Positions 7,963-17,442 of a DNA stretch of 40,845 nt are shown piece after piece. The translations under genes were made by a program, and so were the position numbers. How positions within the stretch are numbered: position 1 is the stretch's first letter; each line of letters starts with the position of its first letter. The stretch lies in assembly GCF_003063415.1 (NCBI RefSeq), contig NZ_NESK01000032.1:1-40845 (forward strand), written 5' to 3'. The notes beneath the pieces are model-generated. The model was not told where the DNA came from and did not search any database. It saw only the letters and a list, made by a program, of their open reading frames with translations. The stretch is from Limnohabitans sp. 2KL-17. GTDB taxonomy: Bacteria > Pseudomonadota > Gammaproteobacteria > Burkholderiales > Burkholderiaceae_C.

Positions 7963-9216
7963 CTAATTGGTAGTATTTCCGCAACAACTTGCCGACATGC
8001 AGTGAGCAGCCCACACATCCATCATTTCGCGGCGCTTTTCGAGGTAATCCCCACGCTGGTAAGCGGCTTCAGTTTTGTCCTTCAACGCATGTGCCAAAGC
8101 GGCTTCGGCGACTTCCCGAGGGAATGTAGTTTGCTCCGCCCAAAAATCGCGCACGGTACTACGAAAACCGTGCGGCACTATGTCCGTGCGTCCCATGCGT
8201 TTGAGCAGCACCAGCATGATGGCTTCTGACGGATGTTTTCCCCATTGCTGTCCGTTGAAGACATATTTTGAGGGTATTGGATGCGCATCGTTGATGGCCT
8301 TCATGTGGCGCAGAATTTCCACAGCCGGTCTTGACAGCGGGACTCTATGGGGGCGGTAGGCCTTCATTCTTTCAGCGGGGATGCTCCATAGACCAGCCTC
8401 TATGTCAACCTCGCACCACTCGGCGGCTCGTGCTTCTGTGGTTCGGGTGGCGGTGAGAATCAAGAATTGCATGACAAGACTGCCGATGCCGGGGGACTGC
8501 TGCAACTGCCGCATGAACTCCGGCATCTCTGCATAGGGCAACGCGGGGTGGTGCTGGATCTTTCGTACAGCAGAACGCTTTGGGAAAATCTCGCTCAAAT
8601 ACCCTGACCAGCGTGCAGGGTTGTCGCCGTGACGATAGCCATGCACTGCAGCCCAGCCCAGTATTTTTTCGATGCGTGAGCGGACACGGTCAGCAGTCTC
8701 GTTTTTGGTGTGCCAGATGGGTTCAATGACCGCTTTGACGTGTGTAACCGTGATGGCCTGCACTGACAAGGAGCCAAGTACAGGGTAGGCGTATTCCGCC
8801 AGTGTTGTTGACCATTGGGCCGCATGCTTGGCTGATTTCCACTCTGCGCGGTGCGATTCAATGAAGGTCTCTGCGCACTCACGGAAGGTGATTTTTTGGG
8901 CCTTTTGCTGCGCTTGTTCGGCCTTCAGTCGATCACGTTCGGCCAGTGGGTCAATGCGGTCATCCAACAGGACTCGTACCTTTCGGGCTCTTTTGCTGGC
9001 CTCATCGAATGAAATCCGATTGGCTGAGCCCAAGCCCATGACGCGGGTCTTGCCGTTGAGTGTGTACCGATAGCACCAGGATTTGACACCTTGTGGCGTG
9101 ACTTGGAGCAGGAAGTCTGCGCCTTGGATGCGGTAAAGCTTGCGTGTTTTGCCGTTGGAATCTGGCAGGGCTTGATCGATCTGATCTTGAATGGATTTGC
9201 GGTTGTTGGCGTTCAT
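7963..9216 (-). CDS. P4-type tyrosine recombinase (integrase)
   Basis: This 417-residue integrase has the N-terminal arm-binding domain typical of P4-like enzymes (YRYTLNGKTRVMGLG, residues about 49-63), a core-binding domain around 105-200 and a C-terminal catalytic domain. Catalytic residues visible are the arginine in TRTTEARAAEW, the H-x-x-R of HGFRSTVRDF, the histidine of ALAHALKDKTE and the tyrosine in AAYQRGD. These enzymes integrate islands, often at the 3' end of a tRNA or other RNA gene. It is the rightmost gene of the island and reads inward. No tRNA gene is present to its right, only a hairpin and an orphan terminator, so the intact target gene would lie beyond the left edge. Motifs are complete, so the enzyme may be active. 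Confidence 0.93.
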   Translation of the reverse strand: MNANNRKSIQDQIDQALPDSNGKTRKLYRIQGADFLLQVTPQGVKSWCYRYTLNGKTRVMGLGSANRISFDEASKRARKVRVLLDDRIDPLAERDRLKAEQAQQKAQKITFRECAETFIESHRAEWKSAKHAAQWSTTLAEYAYPVLGSLSVQAITVTHVKAVIEPIWHTKNETADRVRSRIEKILGWAAVHGYRHGDNPARWSGYLSEIFPKRSAVRKIQHHPALPYAEMPEFMRQLQQSPGIGSLVMQFLILTATRTTEARAAEWCEVDIEAGLWSIPAERMKAYRPHRVPLSRPAVEILRHMKAINDAHPIPSKYVFNGQQWGKHPSEAIMLVLLKRMGRTDIVPHGFRSTVRDFWAEQTTFPREVAEAALAHALKDKTEAAYQRGDYLEKRREMMDVWAAHCMSASCCGNTTN

Positions 9217-9350
9217 GGAGTGTGATTCGACTCACAATTTGACTCACAGGAAAGCCCGAGATAATCGCGTCCAGTAGCGATCACTAGCGGCTGATAGGTT
9301 TCGCGTAACCCATTGTCAGCAATAAGGTTTTCGGCCGATACCGATCATTC

Positions 9351-9382
9351 GCGGAGCTGGATTTCTATGGCGTCCACTCCGC
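9351..9382. repeat. hairpin near the presumed right attachment site
   Basis: GCGGAG followed by TGGA (one extra C between them) pairs with TCCACTCCGC, leaving a loop of about 11 bases. It sits 134 bases upstream of the integrase start and just before an orphan terminator. The ending CTCCGCCA resembles a tRNA acceptor end, but no T-arm precedes it, so it is not called a tRNA fragment. An att-site or operator role is inferred. Confidence 0.4.
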
Positions 9383-9394
9383 CAGTAAGTCAGT

Positions 9395-9424
9395 AAAAAT
9401 GCGCCTTTGGGCGCATTTTTTATT
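9395..9424 (+). terminator. rho-independent terminator with no upstream gene
   Basis: AAAATGCGCC (9396-9405), loop TTTG, then GGCGCATTTT (9410-9419) and more T residues make a textbook terminator, usable in both directions. No plus-strand gene in the window ends before it. It is probably the native terminator of a gene whose body was displaced when the island integrated. Confidence 0.8.
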
Positions 9425-9675
9425 TCTACCTACCAATTTACCCGCCATCAAATCTGTTTGAACTTATGCTGACAACGTTTGTGGTCTCGCCAAAGGTGGC
9501 GCATGCATGGCGCGTGGGGCAGCGCTTTGCCTTGAACCTGCCTGGAGGGGGCGTGTCTGTGGTGGCGGTTTAAAGGGACTTGTGCTAAAGCAGGTCAACG
9601 CGAAAGATGACCGGCCATGCGCGGGCGGCTTGATGAAAAAATATTTTAGTAGTTGAATTTTTGGCGCAATCATTT

Positions 9676-9729
9676 AAAAAGTGACTGCCCAAAGGGTGAT
9701 GTGTTTTTTGTCTGCTTCGCGGGGCAGTC
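9676..9729 (-). terminator. probable terminator downstream of rtcB
   Basis: On the minus strand GACTGCCC (9729-9722) pairs with GGGCAGTC (9690-9683) and is followed by a run of T (complement of 9676-9680). The loop is long (about 30 bases), which lowers confidence. It lies about 40 bases beyond the rtcB stop codon. Confidence 0.5.
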
Positions 9730-9765
9730 GCTGATCATTCTGACTTTTCGGATGGCCCGCCATGC

Positions 9766-11196
9766 TCAACCCTTGATGCAGATCAGCGGCGCCAGTTGTG
9801 CCACTTTGCGTGCCAAGCCTGCTGCATCGGTGGCATCCACTACGGCGCCAATGTCTTTGTAGGCCTCGGGCGCTTCTTCGGCCACGCCGCGTGAAGACGC
9901 GCTCATGACCACAATGCCGCGTTCGGCCAGTTGCTCAATGACTACACGGCCACTGCGCCCTCGTGCGGCCTCATGTCGGCTCATGGCCCGGCCTGCACCG
10001 TGGCAAGCCGAGGAAAATGCCAATCCTTCCGATTGTGGGGTGCCCACCAAAATATACGAGCCTGTGCCCATCGATCCCCCAATCAGCACTGGCTGGCCTG
10101 CAGCCCGCAGCGCATCTGGCAGTTCAGGGTGGCCTGGCCCCCAAGCGCGCGTAGCCCCTTTGCGGTGAACATGCAGCTCACGCTGGTGACCCTGCACTTC
10201 ATGCATTTCTTGTTTGCAGGTGTTGTGCGATACGTCGTACAGCAGAGACAGTTGCGCCGCGGGCAGCAGATCGGCAAACACCTCGCGCACCAGGTGGGTG
10301 ATGATCTGGCGATTGGCCAGCGCGCAGTTGATGGCGGCGCGCATGGCCCCCAGGTACTCTTGCCCCAGGTCGGAGTGGATGGGCGCGCAGGCCAGTTCGC
10401 GGTCTGGCAACTTCAGCCCGAAGCTGGGTGCCGCCTCGACCATGCGGCGCAAAAATTCGGTGCCAATCTGGTGGCCCAACCCGCGAGAGCCGCAATGCAC
10501 CATGACCACGACGCTGCCCAATTCCAGACCGAAGGCTTGCGCTGCAGCGCCATCGTGAATGGCCGTGACCTCCTGCACCTCCAGATAGTGGTTGCCGCTG
10601 CCCAGCGTTCCCATCTCTTCGCGCTGTCTGCGCCGCGCCTGGGGTGAGACAAATTTAGGTTTGGCGTGCAGCATCTGGCCGCACTCTTCAATGCGCAGCA
10701 AATCAGCGGCCGATCCCCAGCCTTGCTGCGCGGCCCAGCGTGCACCGCCGCTGAGCATCGCGTCCATGCGCACTTCGTTCAACTTGATGTGGCCAGTGCT
10801 TCCCACGCCAGCAGGGATGTCCTCGAAAAGTGCTTTGGCCAGGGGCTTTTGCACCGCCATGATGTCAGCCCGGCGCAGACCTGTTAGCAGACAGCGCACG
10901 CCGCATGAAATGTCAAATCCGACACCCCCTGCCGACACCACACCCCCCTGATCTGCGTCAAATGCGGCCACGCCTCCGATGGGAAAGCCATAGCCCCAAT
11001 GCCCGTCGGGCATCACACATGAGGCACCCACAATGCCGGGCAGGGCGGCCACATTCATGGCTTGTTCCAGCACTTTGTCGTCCATGTCGCGCAGCAGTTC
11101 CCGGCTGCCATAAATCACAGCGGGGACACGCATGCTGGCCTTCACTGGCACTTGCCATGCCAACGGACTGAGAGCTTTCAGGCGGTCGAGGTCCAT
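9766..11196 (-). CDS. rtcB: RtcB RNA-splicing ligase
   Basis: This 476-residue enzyme is full length. RtcB joins 2',3'-cyclic phosphate or 3'-phosphate RNA ends to 5'-OH ends using GTP and manganese, and works in RNA repair. Visible metal and active-site residues are D95 and C98 in GGVGFDISCGV, N202 and H203 in GSGNHYLE, H234 in HCGSRG, H324 in SHNTC, and H399 in SSACHGAGRAMSR, the histidine that carries GMP. The archease gene ends three bases before this ATG, so they form an operon. In E. coli rtcB is under RtcR and sigma-54, but no rtcR gene or clear sigma-54 promoter is seen here. The next upstream genes encode accessory FtsH and GroEL, which suggests a stress role. Confidence 0.95.
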   Translation of the reverse strand: MDLDRLKALSPLAWQVPVKASMRVPAVIYGSRELLRDMDDKVLEQAMNVAALPGIVGASCVMPDGHWGYGFPIGGVAAFDADQGGVVSAGGVGFDISCGVRCLLTGLRRADIMAVQKPLAKALFEDIPAGVGSTGHIKLNEVRMDAMLSGGARWAAQQGWGSAADLLRIEECGQMLHAKPKFVSPQARRRQREEMGTLGSGNHYLEVQEVTAIHDGAAAQAFGLELGSVVVMVHCGSRGLGHQIGTEFLRRMVEAAPSFGLKLPDRELACAPIHSDLGQEYLGAMRAAINCALANRQIITHLVREVFADLLPAAQLSLLYDVSHNTCKQEMHEVQGHQRELHVHRKGATRAWGPGHPELPDALRAAGQPVLIGGSMGTGSYILVGTPQSEGLAFSSACHGAGRAMSRHEAARGRSGRVVIEQLAERGIVVMSASSRGVAEEAPEAYKDIGAVVDATDAAGLARKVAQLAPLICIKG

Positions 11197-11199
11197 GGC

Positions 11200-11616
11200 T
11201 CAGACATCCACCACGGTCTGGGCCAGCCAGCCACCATCTACAGGCACCACACTCAAGGTGGTGAAAGTCGCGCCCTTGACCTCAACAGCCGGATGGTGGC
11301 GTTGCACCGATGTCGCCTCGCCCAGTGCCTGTGCTACCAAATGGTGGTTGTTCAGTTGCACGTGAAAGCGACCAAACAACATGCGACGCACTGACATTTC
11401 ATAAACCAACGCATTGAGCCAGTCCACCAGCAGCATTTCATCGTCGGGGGCTTCGCAGTCAATTTCGATCGCTTCTTTGTTGGCGACATGATCGGGGGTG
11501 GTGATCACGGCCATCATGGCCAAAGCCGCTTGCTCAAAAGCCTCGGCCTTGGATGCCCCCCATCCACGCACCCCGATGTCGGCGCCGTGTTCGAAATGTT
11601 CCCAACGTGTTTGCAT
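11200..11616 (-). CDS. archease, RtcB activator
   Basis: This 138-residue protein has the archease pattern: [12 protein letters not shown] near the start with the metal-binding aspartate, a middle [16 protein letters not shown], and the C-terminal strand ending VVDV. Archease speeds guanylylation and turnover of RtcB. Its gene lies just upstream of rtcB with a three-base gap, the usual pairing. ATG at 11616 gives the usual family length; an in-frame start at 11667 would add 17 residues with no family match. The ribosome site is weak. About 229 bases without a gene separate it from ftsH and probably hold its promoter. Confidence 0.92.
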   Translation of the reverse strand: MQTRWEHFEHGADIGVRGWGASKAEAFEQAALAMMAVITTPDHVANKEAIEIDCEAPDDEMLLVDWLNALVYEMSVRRMLFGRFHVQLNNHHLVAQALGEATSVQRHHPAVEVKGATFTTLSVVPVDGGWLAQTVVDV

Positions 11617-11845
11617 GGGGCTGATTGTTCGCAGTGCGCTGTGGTGGGTCTGTGTGTGGCCGCACAACCTCTGTGATGCGCTTCCTGATCAAAGCTTTGC
11701 AGCAGAAGGAGGCAGCCCACGCAAGAATATTTTGGCCCGGATGTTGCGTGGTCAAAGCATCGCCACGCAGTGACTGGACATGCGCCCCCCCCAAACAAGC
11801 CCCATCCTGCACGAACAGATTCGATACTTCCCAGTTCTTGTGTTT

Positions 11846-13708
11846 TCAGCTCAAAGCGGGCTCTTGCACCATGTCTGCGGTCAAGACTTTCAGGGCTTCT
11901 GAATCCAGCGTTTCCACTTTCAGCAATTCTTGTGAGCAGCGCTCCAGCAGTGTGCGGTTGGTGCTCAATATGCGGGTTGCCCTTTCCAGGTTGTGGCTCA
12001 GCAGGCCGGCTATGGCGGCGTCCAGTTTTTGTTGGGTGGCCTCAGACACCGGGTTTGAGGGTGGCATGAACAGGTTTTCACCCATGCTGTAGGGCACAAC
12101 GCGGTTGCTGTCGTGACTCACACAACCCAGTGACTCGTCCATGCCATAGCGCATGACCATTTCGCGGGCAATCTGGGTAGCCTTGGCCAAGTCGTCGGCA
12201 GCTCCAGTTGAAATGTGGCCCAGCATCAACTTTTCTGCGGCGCGCCCGCCCAGCAGCACGCAAATCTTGCGTTGCAACTCGGCTTGTGTCATCAAATAGC
12301 GGTCTTCAGTTGGGCGCTGGATGGTGTAGCCCAAGGCGCCAATGCCGCGCGCCACGATGGACACCTTGTGCACTGTGTCTGTATCCGGCAAGGCCAGCGC
12401 CACCAGCGTGTGGCCCATCTCGTGGTGGGCCACGGCCAGACGTTCTTTGGGGTTGAGCACGCGGTTGCGTTTTTCCAGGCCCGCCACGATGCGCTCTACG
12501 GCAGCGGTGAAGTCCGCCAGTGTCACGTTGTCTGCTTTGCGCCGTGTGGCCACAATGGCGGCTTCGTTCACCAGGTTGGCCAGGTCGGCGCCCGTAAAGC
12601 CCGGTGTAATGGCGGCCACGGCTTCCAGCGAGAGTTGCGGGTGCAAACGCACTTTTCGGGCATGCACATTCAGGATGTCGATCCGGCCTTTTTTGTCAGG
12701 CTTGTCCACCAGCACCTGCCGGTCAAAGCGGCCGGCTCGCAGCAGTGCCGGGTCGAGTATCTCGGGGCGGTTGGTAGCGGCCAGGATGATCACGCCGGAC
12801 GAGGTGTCAAACCCGTCCATCTCGGCCAGCAACTGGTTGAGAGTTTGCTCTTTTTCATCGTGTCCGCCCAAGCCCGGAAACGCCCCGCGGGCGCGTCCCA
12901 GCGCGTCCAATTCGTCGATGAAAATGATGGCGGGCGCGGTCAGGCGGGCTTGCTCAAACAGATCGCGCACCCGTGCGGCCCCCACACCCACAAACAACTC
13001 GACAAACTCGCTGCCCGACATCGAAAAGAAGGGCACACCTGCTTCGCCCGCCACGGCCTTGGCCAGCAAGGTTTTTCCAGTGCCAGGTGGACCCACCAAA
13101 AGCACGCCCTTGGGGATGTGCGCGCCCAGGCGGCCATAGTCTTCGGGGTGCTTCAAGAAGTCGACCACTTCCACCAGTTCCTGCTTGGCCTCGTCCACCC
13201 CGGCGACATCGGCAAAGTTGACCCCGGTGTGCCGCATCACATACACCTTGGCCCTGCTTTTGCCGATGTTCAAAAAGCTGCCCGCACCTTGCTGGTTGAC
13301 CAGACGGCGAATCAGAAAGAACCACAGCCCGAAAAAAACCAAGGAAGGCAAGATCCAGGACATCACATCGCGCAGCCAAGTGCTTTCAATCACGCGGGTG
13401 TAGGGCACTTTGTAGGTTTCCAACCTGGCTGCCAGCGCGGGCTCGACGCGCACGGTCAGCCAACGGGTCTTGTTACCGACAGGCTCTTTCAAGCGACCGA
13501 TCAAGGTTTGGTCCGAGATGGCCACTTCGGAGATGCGCCCATCGGCCAGGGCTTGTTCAAACTGGCTGTAAGGCACGGTCTCGGTGGCTGCAGTGCCTTG
13601 AAGCACGCCTTGCAGCCAGAAAAGCAACAAGGTCGCAACGACGACATACGCCAATGTCCAGCTTTGCCTGGGGTTCAGGCTGCTGCCTGCGGAGGGAAGT
13701 CTGCTCAT
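11846..13708 (-). CDS. ftsH: FtsH-type ATP-dependent zinc metalloprotease, accessory copy
   Basis: This 620-residue membrane-anchored AAA+ protease has transmembrane segments at about 19-37 and 117-134 with a periplasmic domain between them. Walker A GPPGTGKT lies at 206-213, Walker B IIFIDE at 261-266, and the zinc site HEMGH at 429-433, with the later acidic ligand near TGAADD (501-506). The usual motif is HEAGH; the M is a small variation that keeps both histidines and the glutamate. FtsH degrades misassembled membrane proteins and unstable regulators. The gene follows groEL by 22 bases on the same strand, far from any division or rrmJ genes, so it is probably a stress-specific paralogue. 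That a main ftsH exists elsewhere is inferred. Confidence 0.95.
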   Translation of the reverse strand: MSRLPSAGSSLNPRQSWTLAYVVVATLLLFWLQGVLQGTAATETVPYSQFEQALADGRISEVAISDQTLIGRLKEPVGNKTRWLTVRVEPALAARLETYKVPYTRVIESTWLRDVMSWILPSLVFFGLWFFLIRRLVNQQGAGSFLNIGKSRAKVYVMRHTGVNFADVAGVDEAKQELVEVVDFLKHPEDYGRLGAHIPKGVLLVGPPGTGKTLLAKAVAGEAGVPFFSMSGSEFVELFVGVGAARVRDLFEQARLTAPAIIFIDELDALGRARGAFPGLGGHDEKEQTLNQLLAEMDGFDTSSGVIILAATNRPEILDPALLRAGRFDRQVLVDKPDKKGRIDILNVHARKVRLHPQLSLEAVAAITPGFTGADLANLVNEAAIVATRRKADNVTLADFTAAVERIVAGLEKRNRVLNPKERLAVAHHEMGHTLVALALPDTDTVHKVSIVARGIGALGYTIQRPTEDRYLMTQAELQRKICVLLGGRAAEKLMLGHISTGAADDLAKATQIAREMVMRYGMDESLGCVSHDSNRVVPYSMGENLFMPPSNPVSEATQQKLDAAIAGLLSHNLERATRILSTNRTLLERCSQELLKVETLDSEALKVLTADMVQEPALS

Positions 13709-13730
13709 GGGTTTGACAGGGTGGGGTGTG

Positions 13731-15377
13731 TCAAAACATGTCCATCTGCTGCCCCATGGCCGGTGACATGGCTGTGTCGGTGGCCTTGGTTGCGGGTTGA
13801 GGCACTGCGGCGATCATGCAGTCGGTGGTCAGAATCAGACCTGCGATCGAGGCCGCGTTTTGCAAAGCCAGGCGCGTCACCTTGGCTGGGTCGATCACGC
13901 CCATTTTCAGCAAGTCACCGTATTGGCGGGTGGCAGCGTTGTAGCCAAAGGCTGGTTCGCAAGAGTCGTCGACCCGCTGGGCGACCACTGAGGGTTCATC
14001 GCCCGCGTTGATCACAATGCGGCGCAAGGGCTCTTCCAATGCCCTTGCCACCAAGCGGATGCCCGATGTTTCGTCGAGTGATTCGCCGTGCATTGGGCTC
14101 AACACCTTGCGTGCACGCAACAAGGCGACGCCACCGCCTGGCACGATGCCTTCTTCGATGGCCGCGCGTGTCGCGTGCAGCGCGTCTTCCACGCGGATCT
14201 TGCGTTCCTTCAATTCGGTTTCGGTGGTGGCGCCGACCTTGATGAGCGCCACACCACCTGCCAAGCGGGCCGCGCGTTCGTCGAGCTTTTCTCGGTCGTA
14301 CTCGCTTTCAGCGGCTTCGCGTTCTTTGCGGATCACGGCGATGCGTTGCTGGATCGCCCGTGGGTCGCCAGCGCCACCAATCAAGGTGGTGCTGTCTTTG
14401 CCTATCTCCACCCGCTTGGCTCGCCCAAGGTCGGTCAACTTCAGCTTGGTCAGGCTCAGGCCCATGGTCTCGCTGACAACTTTTCCGCCCGTGAGGATGG
14501 CCATGTCTTGCAGCATGGCCTGGCGGTGTGCGCCAAAGCCAGGGGCCTTGACCGCGCAGGTTTTGATGGACCCCCGTATGGTGTTGATGACCAGTGCCGC
14601 CAGGGTGTCGTTGTCCAGGTCTTCGGCAATCACCAGCAAGGGCTGACCGGACTTGACCACTTCCTCCAGCAAAGGCAAAAGGTCTTTGAGGGAGGCCAGC
14701 CGGCCTTCGCAAAAAAGGATGCGAACGTCGTCCAGCAAGGCACTCAGGCGTTCGGTGTTGTTAATGAAGTAGGGGGACAGGTAGCCGTTGCCAAACTGCA
14801 GGCCCTCAACCACTTCCAGCACGCTGACCAGACCTGAGCCGTCTTCTATTGAAATGGCCCCTTCACGGCCTACTTTGTCGATGGCGCTGGCCACTAACTC
14901 GCCAATCGAGCGATCGTTGTTGGCAGAAATGGTGGCCACATGCGCAATGTCTTTGGAGTCGGCGCAGGTTTGTGACATGCCCTTGAGCTCGGCGACAACG
15001 GCATCTATGGCCCGCTCAATGCCACGTTTGAGTTCCATCGGTTTCATGCCCCCAGCCAAGTAGCGCAGACCTTCGTGCACCATGGCGTGAGCGAGCACCG
15101 TGGCTGTGGTGGTTCCGTCACCTGCCATTTCGCTGGTTCGAGCCGCCACCTCCCGCAACAGTTGTGCACCCATGTTTTCGAAAGGATCTTCCAGGTCAAT
15201 CGCTTTGGCAACCAGAACACCTGAGTTCACGATTTGTGGCGGGCCCCATTCGCGCTCCAAAATCACCGTACGGCCTCGTGGACCCATCGTCACCTTCACG
15301 GCCTCGGCCAAAGCATCGACACCTCGGCGAATTTTGTCGCGCGCCTCGTCGTGAAAAATCAGGTGCTTGGCTTTCAT
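13731..15377 (-). CDS. groEL: GroEL-type chaperonin (Hsp60), accessory copy without groES
   Basis: The protein has 548 residues from the ATG at 15377, close to normal GroEL length. [10 protein letters not shown] sits at residues 86-95 as in E. coli GroEL, and [11 protein letters not shown] is present near 413. The C-terminus ends MGQQMDMF instead of the flexible GGM repeat tail, and no groES gene precedes it. These features suggest a secondary chaperonin that borrows GroES from the main operon. Two adjacent ATG codons exist (15380 and 15377); GGAAGGA lies eight bases before the second. A sigma-32-like promoter is seen upstream. It forms a probable operon with ftsH, tying refolding to membrane proteolysis. 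Confidence 0.95.
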   Translation of the reverse strand: MKAKHLIFHDEARDKIRRGVDALAEAVKVTMGPRGRTVILEREWGPPQIVNSGVLVAKAIDLEDPFENMGAQLLREVAARTSEMAGDGTTTATVLAHAMVHEGLRYLAGGMKPMELKRGIERAIDAVVAELKGMSQTCADSKDIAHVATISANNDRSIGELVASAIDKVGREGAISIEDGSGLVSVLEVVEGLQFGNGYLSPYFINNTERLSALLDDVRILFCEGRLASLKDLLPLLEEVVKSGQPLLVIAEDLDNDTLAALVINTIRGSIKTCAVKAPGFGAHRQAMLQDMAILTGGKVVSETMGLSLTKLKLTDLGRAKRVEIGKDSTTLIGGAGDPRAIQQRIAVIRKEREAAESEYDREKLDERAARLAGGVALIKVGATTETELKERKIRVEDALHATRAAIEEGIVPGGGVALLRARKVLSPMHGESLDETSGIRLVARALEEPLRRIVINAGDEPSVVAQRVDDSCEPAFGYNAATRQYGDLLKMGVIDPAKVTRLALQNAASIAGLILTTDCMIAAVPQPATKATDTAMSPAMGQQMDMF

Positions 15378-15454
15378 CATGGGTCCTTCCTGGGGCAAAC
15401 TTGACCCGGTTTTGTGCAGAAAAATCAATACTGAACAAACCATCGACCTGCGCT

Positions 15455-15470
15455 CTTGCGCTAACGCAAG
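15455..15470. promoter_or_regulatory. inverted repeat in the groEL/nrdJ divergent region
   Basis: CTTGCG, CTAA, CGCAAG form a perfect 6-bp inverted repeat. It lies just downstream of the predicted groEL start point and upstream of the class II reductase gene on the other strand. It could be an operator or a leader hairpin. It does not match CIRCE. Role inferred from position. Confidence 0.4.
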
Positions 15471-15478
15471 CCAATGGG

Positions 15479-15507
15479 TAATGGTGGGCGGGCTACCATT
15501 TTTCAAG
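15479..15507 (-). promoter_or_regulatory. sigma-32-like promoter of groEL
   Basis: On the minus strand CTTGAA (15507-15502) is followed after 13 bases by CCCACCATTA (15488-15479). This is close to the heat-shock pattern CTTGAA, 13-15 bases, CCCCAT-T. It would give a leader of roughly 95 bases before the groEL ATG. Confidence 0.6.
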
Positions 15508-15545
15508 TAATGCTTTGTGGGCCCACTTGCGCTGCAATAGGCGCA

Positions 15546-17441
15546 ATGACACCTTCTGCCCATACATCCGAGCAGGCCATGGCGCCTGTTGCTGCGGCGC
15601 CGTGTGCGCCTTTGCCGGCGTCATTCCTGGCACCACAAGCCCTGAGCCAAGCGGTCTTGAAAAGCAAATACCTTCAGCCAGGTGAGCTGACTGCAGGGGA
15701 TGTCTTTGATCGCGTTGCCAAAGCCATCGCTTCGATCGAAGCCCCCGATCAACAGGCCCACTTTGAGGCGGTTTTCCGTCTACACCTCGCAGCCGGGGCC
15801 ATCGGGGCCGGTCGCATCATGGCCAGTGCAGGCACTGGCATGGCCGTGACGCTGGCCAATTGTTTTGTGCAACCGGTGGGTGATTGCTTGGGTGGGCGCG
15901 ATGAAGGGGGCTACCCTGGCATACATGACGCATTGGCTCAAGCGGCCGAGACCTTGCGCCGCGGCGGTGGTGTGGGCTATGACTTTTCCCGTATCCGGCC
16001 CCAAGGGGCGCGCATCAATGGCACGGGCCTGAATGCTTCTGGGCCTTGCCGATTCATCGATGCATTTGACAAGTCTTGCTTGGCCTTGCAATCCATGGGC
16101 GCCCGACGAGGCGCTCAAATGGCCGTCTTGCGTTGTGACCATCCCGATGTGCTGGCCTTTATTGCGGCCAAACAAACGCCGGGGCGCTGGAGTTCTTTCA
16201 ATGTGTCGGTTGGCATCACCGATGCTTTCATGCAAGCGGTCGAGCATGACCAGATGTGGGACTTGGTGCACCGCGTCTCACCTCGCGACCTCAGGCCCCC
16301 GGCAGGTCTGGCCGCCAGCTTGGCCACAGGCCCCTATGTCAGAGGTGATGGACTGTGGGTTTACAAAACATTGCCAGCCCGAACCTTGTGGTCTGCCATC
16401 AGCCATGCTGCACACCACAGCGCTGAGCCTGGCTTGTTGTTTCTGGACACCATTGACCGGGACAACAACCTGCGTGCCATCGAAACCATAGAAGCCACCA
16501 ACCCGTGCGGTGAGCAACCATTGCCGTCTTATGGTGGTTGTGTTCTTGGACCAATCGTCTTGCCGCGGTTTGTTCGCAACGCTTTCGGTCAAGGGGGGGC
16601 GGCAGCATTTGACACGAGGGCCTTTGCACAAGCCGTGCGTTGGCAAGTGCGTGCGCTGGACAACGTGCTGGACATCACTGCCTGGCCCTTGCCACAACAA
16701 GCCAGTGAGGCGCGCGCTAAGCGCCGGATCGGCATCGGCTTCACGGGCTTGGGTGACACATTGGTCATGCTGGGGCTGCGCTATGACCAGCCGCAAGGAC
16801 GCAAGATGGCCCGAACCATCGCCCAGACAATGCGCGACCACGCCTACACCGCCTCAGTGGCCTTGGCCAAAGAGCGGGGCACTTACCCCTTGTTTGATGC
16901 CGATGTTTGCTTGGCCCCCGGCACCTTTGCCAGTCGGCTGTCGCCTGCCTTGCGAGCCTCTGTTCGCAAGCACGGTCTGCGCAACAGCCACCTGCTGTCG
17001 ATTGCACCCACCGGCAGCGTGAGTCTGGCTTTTGCTGACAACACCTCTACTGGCATTGAGCCTGTTTTTGACTGGTCGTATACGCGGCACTTTCATGCGG
17101 CCGATGGCCATCGCCATCGCTTTGAGGCGCAAGACCATGCTTGGCGCATTTACCAAAGTCTGGGGTCTTCTGCGTTGCGCTTGCCTTCAGCGTTCGTGAC
17201 GGCTTTGCAAATCCGGCCTGAACACCACATTGCCATGGTGGCGGCTGTGCAGCCCTTTGTGGACGGCGCCATCTCCAAAACCTTGAACCTGTCTGCCCAT
17301 ACCAGTGCCGACGACATCGGTGCACTGTTCATGCAGGCCTGGCGTGAGGGCCTCAAAGGCTTGACGATCTTTCGGCCTAATCGGGTCCATAAGGCTGTGC
17401 TTCAGCCCCCTATTCAGCCCTCTCGTTCCTCCGGAGATTGA
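15546..17441 (+). CDS. nrdJ: class II (B12-dependent) ribonucleotide reductase, short form
   Basis: This protein of 631 residues from the chosen ATG belongs to the adenosylcobalamin-dependent reductases, which make deoxyribonucleotides with or without oxygen. Seen directly: [11 protein letters not shown] near 139-148, the catalytic NPCGE at 319-323 with the thiyl-radical cysteine C321, redox-pair candidates C106 (ANCF) and C332 (GGCVLG), and [11 protein letters not shown]. The C-terminus ends soon after KGLTIFRPN. Family members usually have a cysteine at this point (KGCT) and a further zinc or cysteine tail that passes electrons from thioredoxin; both are missing here. Upstream in-frame ATGs at 15474 and 15510 lack a ribosome site, and 15546 has only a weak AGG. 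It is divergent from groEL and followed after one base by an SDR gene. Confidence 0.88.
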   Translation: MTPSAHTSEQAMAPVAAAPCAPLPASFLAPQALSQAVLKSKYLQPGELTAGDVFDRVAKAIASIEAPDQQAHFEAVFRLHLAAGAIGAGRIMASAGTGMAVTLANCFVQPVGDCLGGRDEGGYPGIHDALAQAAETLRRGGGVGYDFSRIRPQGARINGTGLNASGPCRFIDAFDKSCLALQSMGARRGAQMAVLRCDHPDVLAFIAAKQTPGRWSSFNVSVGITDAFMQAVEHDQMWDLVHRVSPRDLRPPAGLAASLATGPYVRGDGLWVYKTLPARTLWSAISHAAHHSAEPGLLFLDTIDRDNNLRAIETIEATNPCGEQPLPSYGGCVLGPIVLPRFVRNAFGQGGAAAFDTRAFAQAVRWQVRALDNVLDITAWPLPQQASEARAKRRIGIGFTGLGDTLVMLGLRYDQPQGRKMARTIAQTMRDHAYTASVALAKERGTYPLFDADVCLAPGTFASRLSPALRASVRKHGLRNSHLLSIAPTGSVSLAFADNTSTGIEPVFDWSYTRHFHAADGHRHRFEAQDHAWRIYQSLGSSALRLPSAFVTALQIRPEHHIAMVAAVQPFVDGAISKTLNLSAHTSADDIGALFMQAWREGLKGLTIFRPNRVHKAVLQPPIQPSRSSGD

Positions 17442-17442
17442 C

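Larger units (their letters stand above)
9217..9765. other. non-coding island-chromosome junction region
   Basis: No gene is supported across these 549 bases. The left part (9217-9425) holds the integrase promoter region, a hairpin and an orphan terminator, and probably contains the right attachment site. The right part (9426-9765) returns to chromosomal composition and ends in the probable terminator of rtcB. The exact att core cannot be given, because its partner copy should lie outside the window to the left. Confidence 0.5.

Noticed and set aside
9351..9390. Possible tRNA 3' end (ends CTCCGCCA)
   Set aside because: No T-loop (GTTC) or T-arm precedes it, and the bases form a different hairpin. 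No cloverleaf can be drawn.
12215..14011. Long open frame (598 aa) on the plus strand
   Set aside because: It lies antisense to ftsH and the end of groEL, which have full family motifs. It is histidine- and glutamine-rich low-identity sequence typical of the opposite strand of GC-rich genes.
15420..15480. CIRCE element before groEL
   Set aside because: The inverted repeat has 6-bp arms of a different sequence and a 4-base spacer, unlike the 9-bp arms and 9-base spacer of CIRCE.
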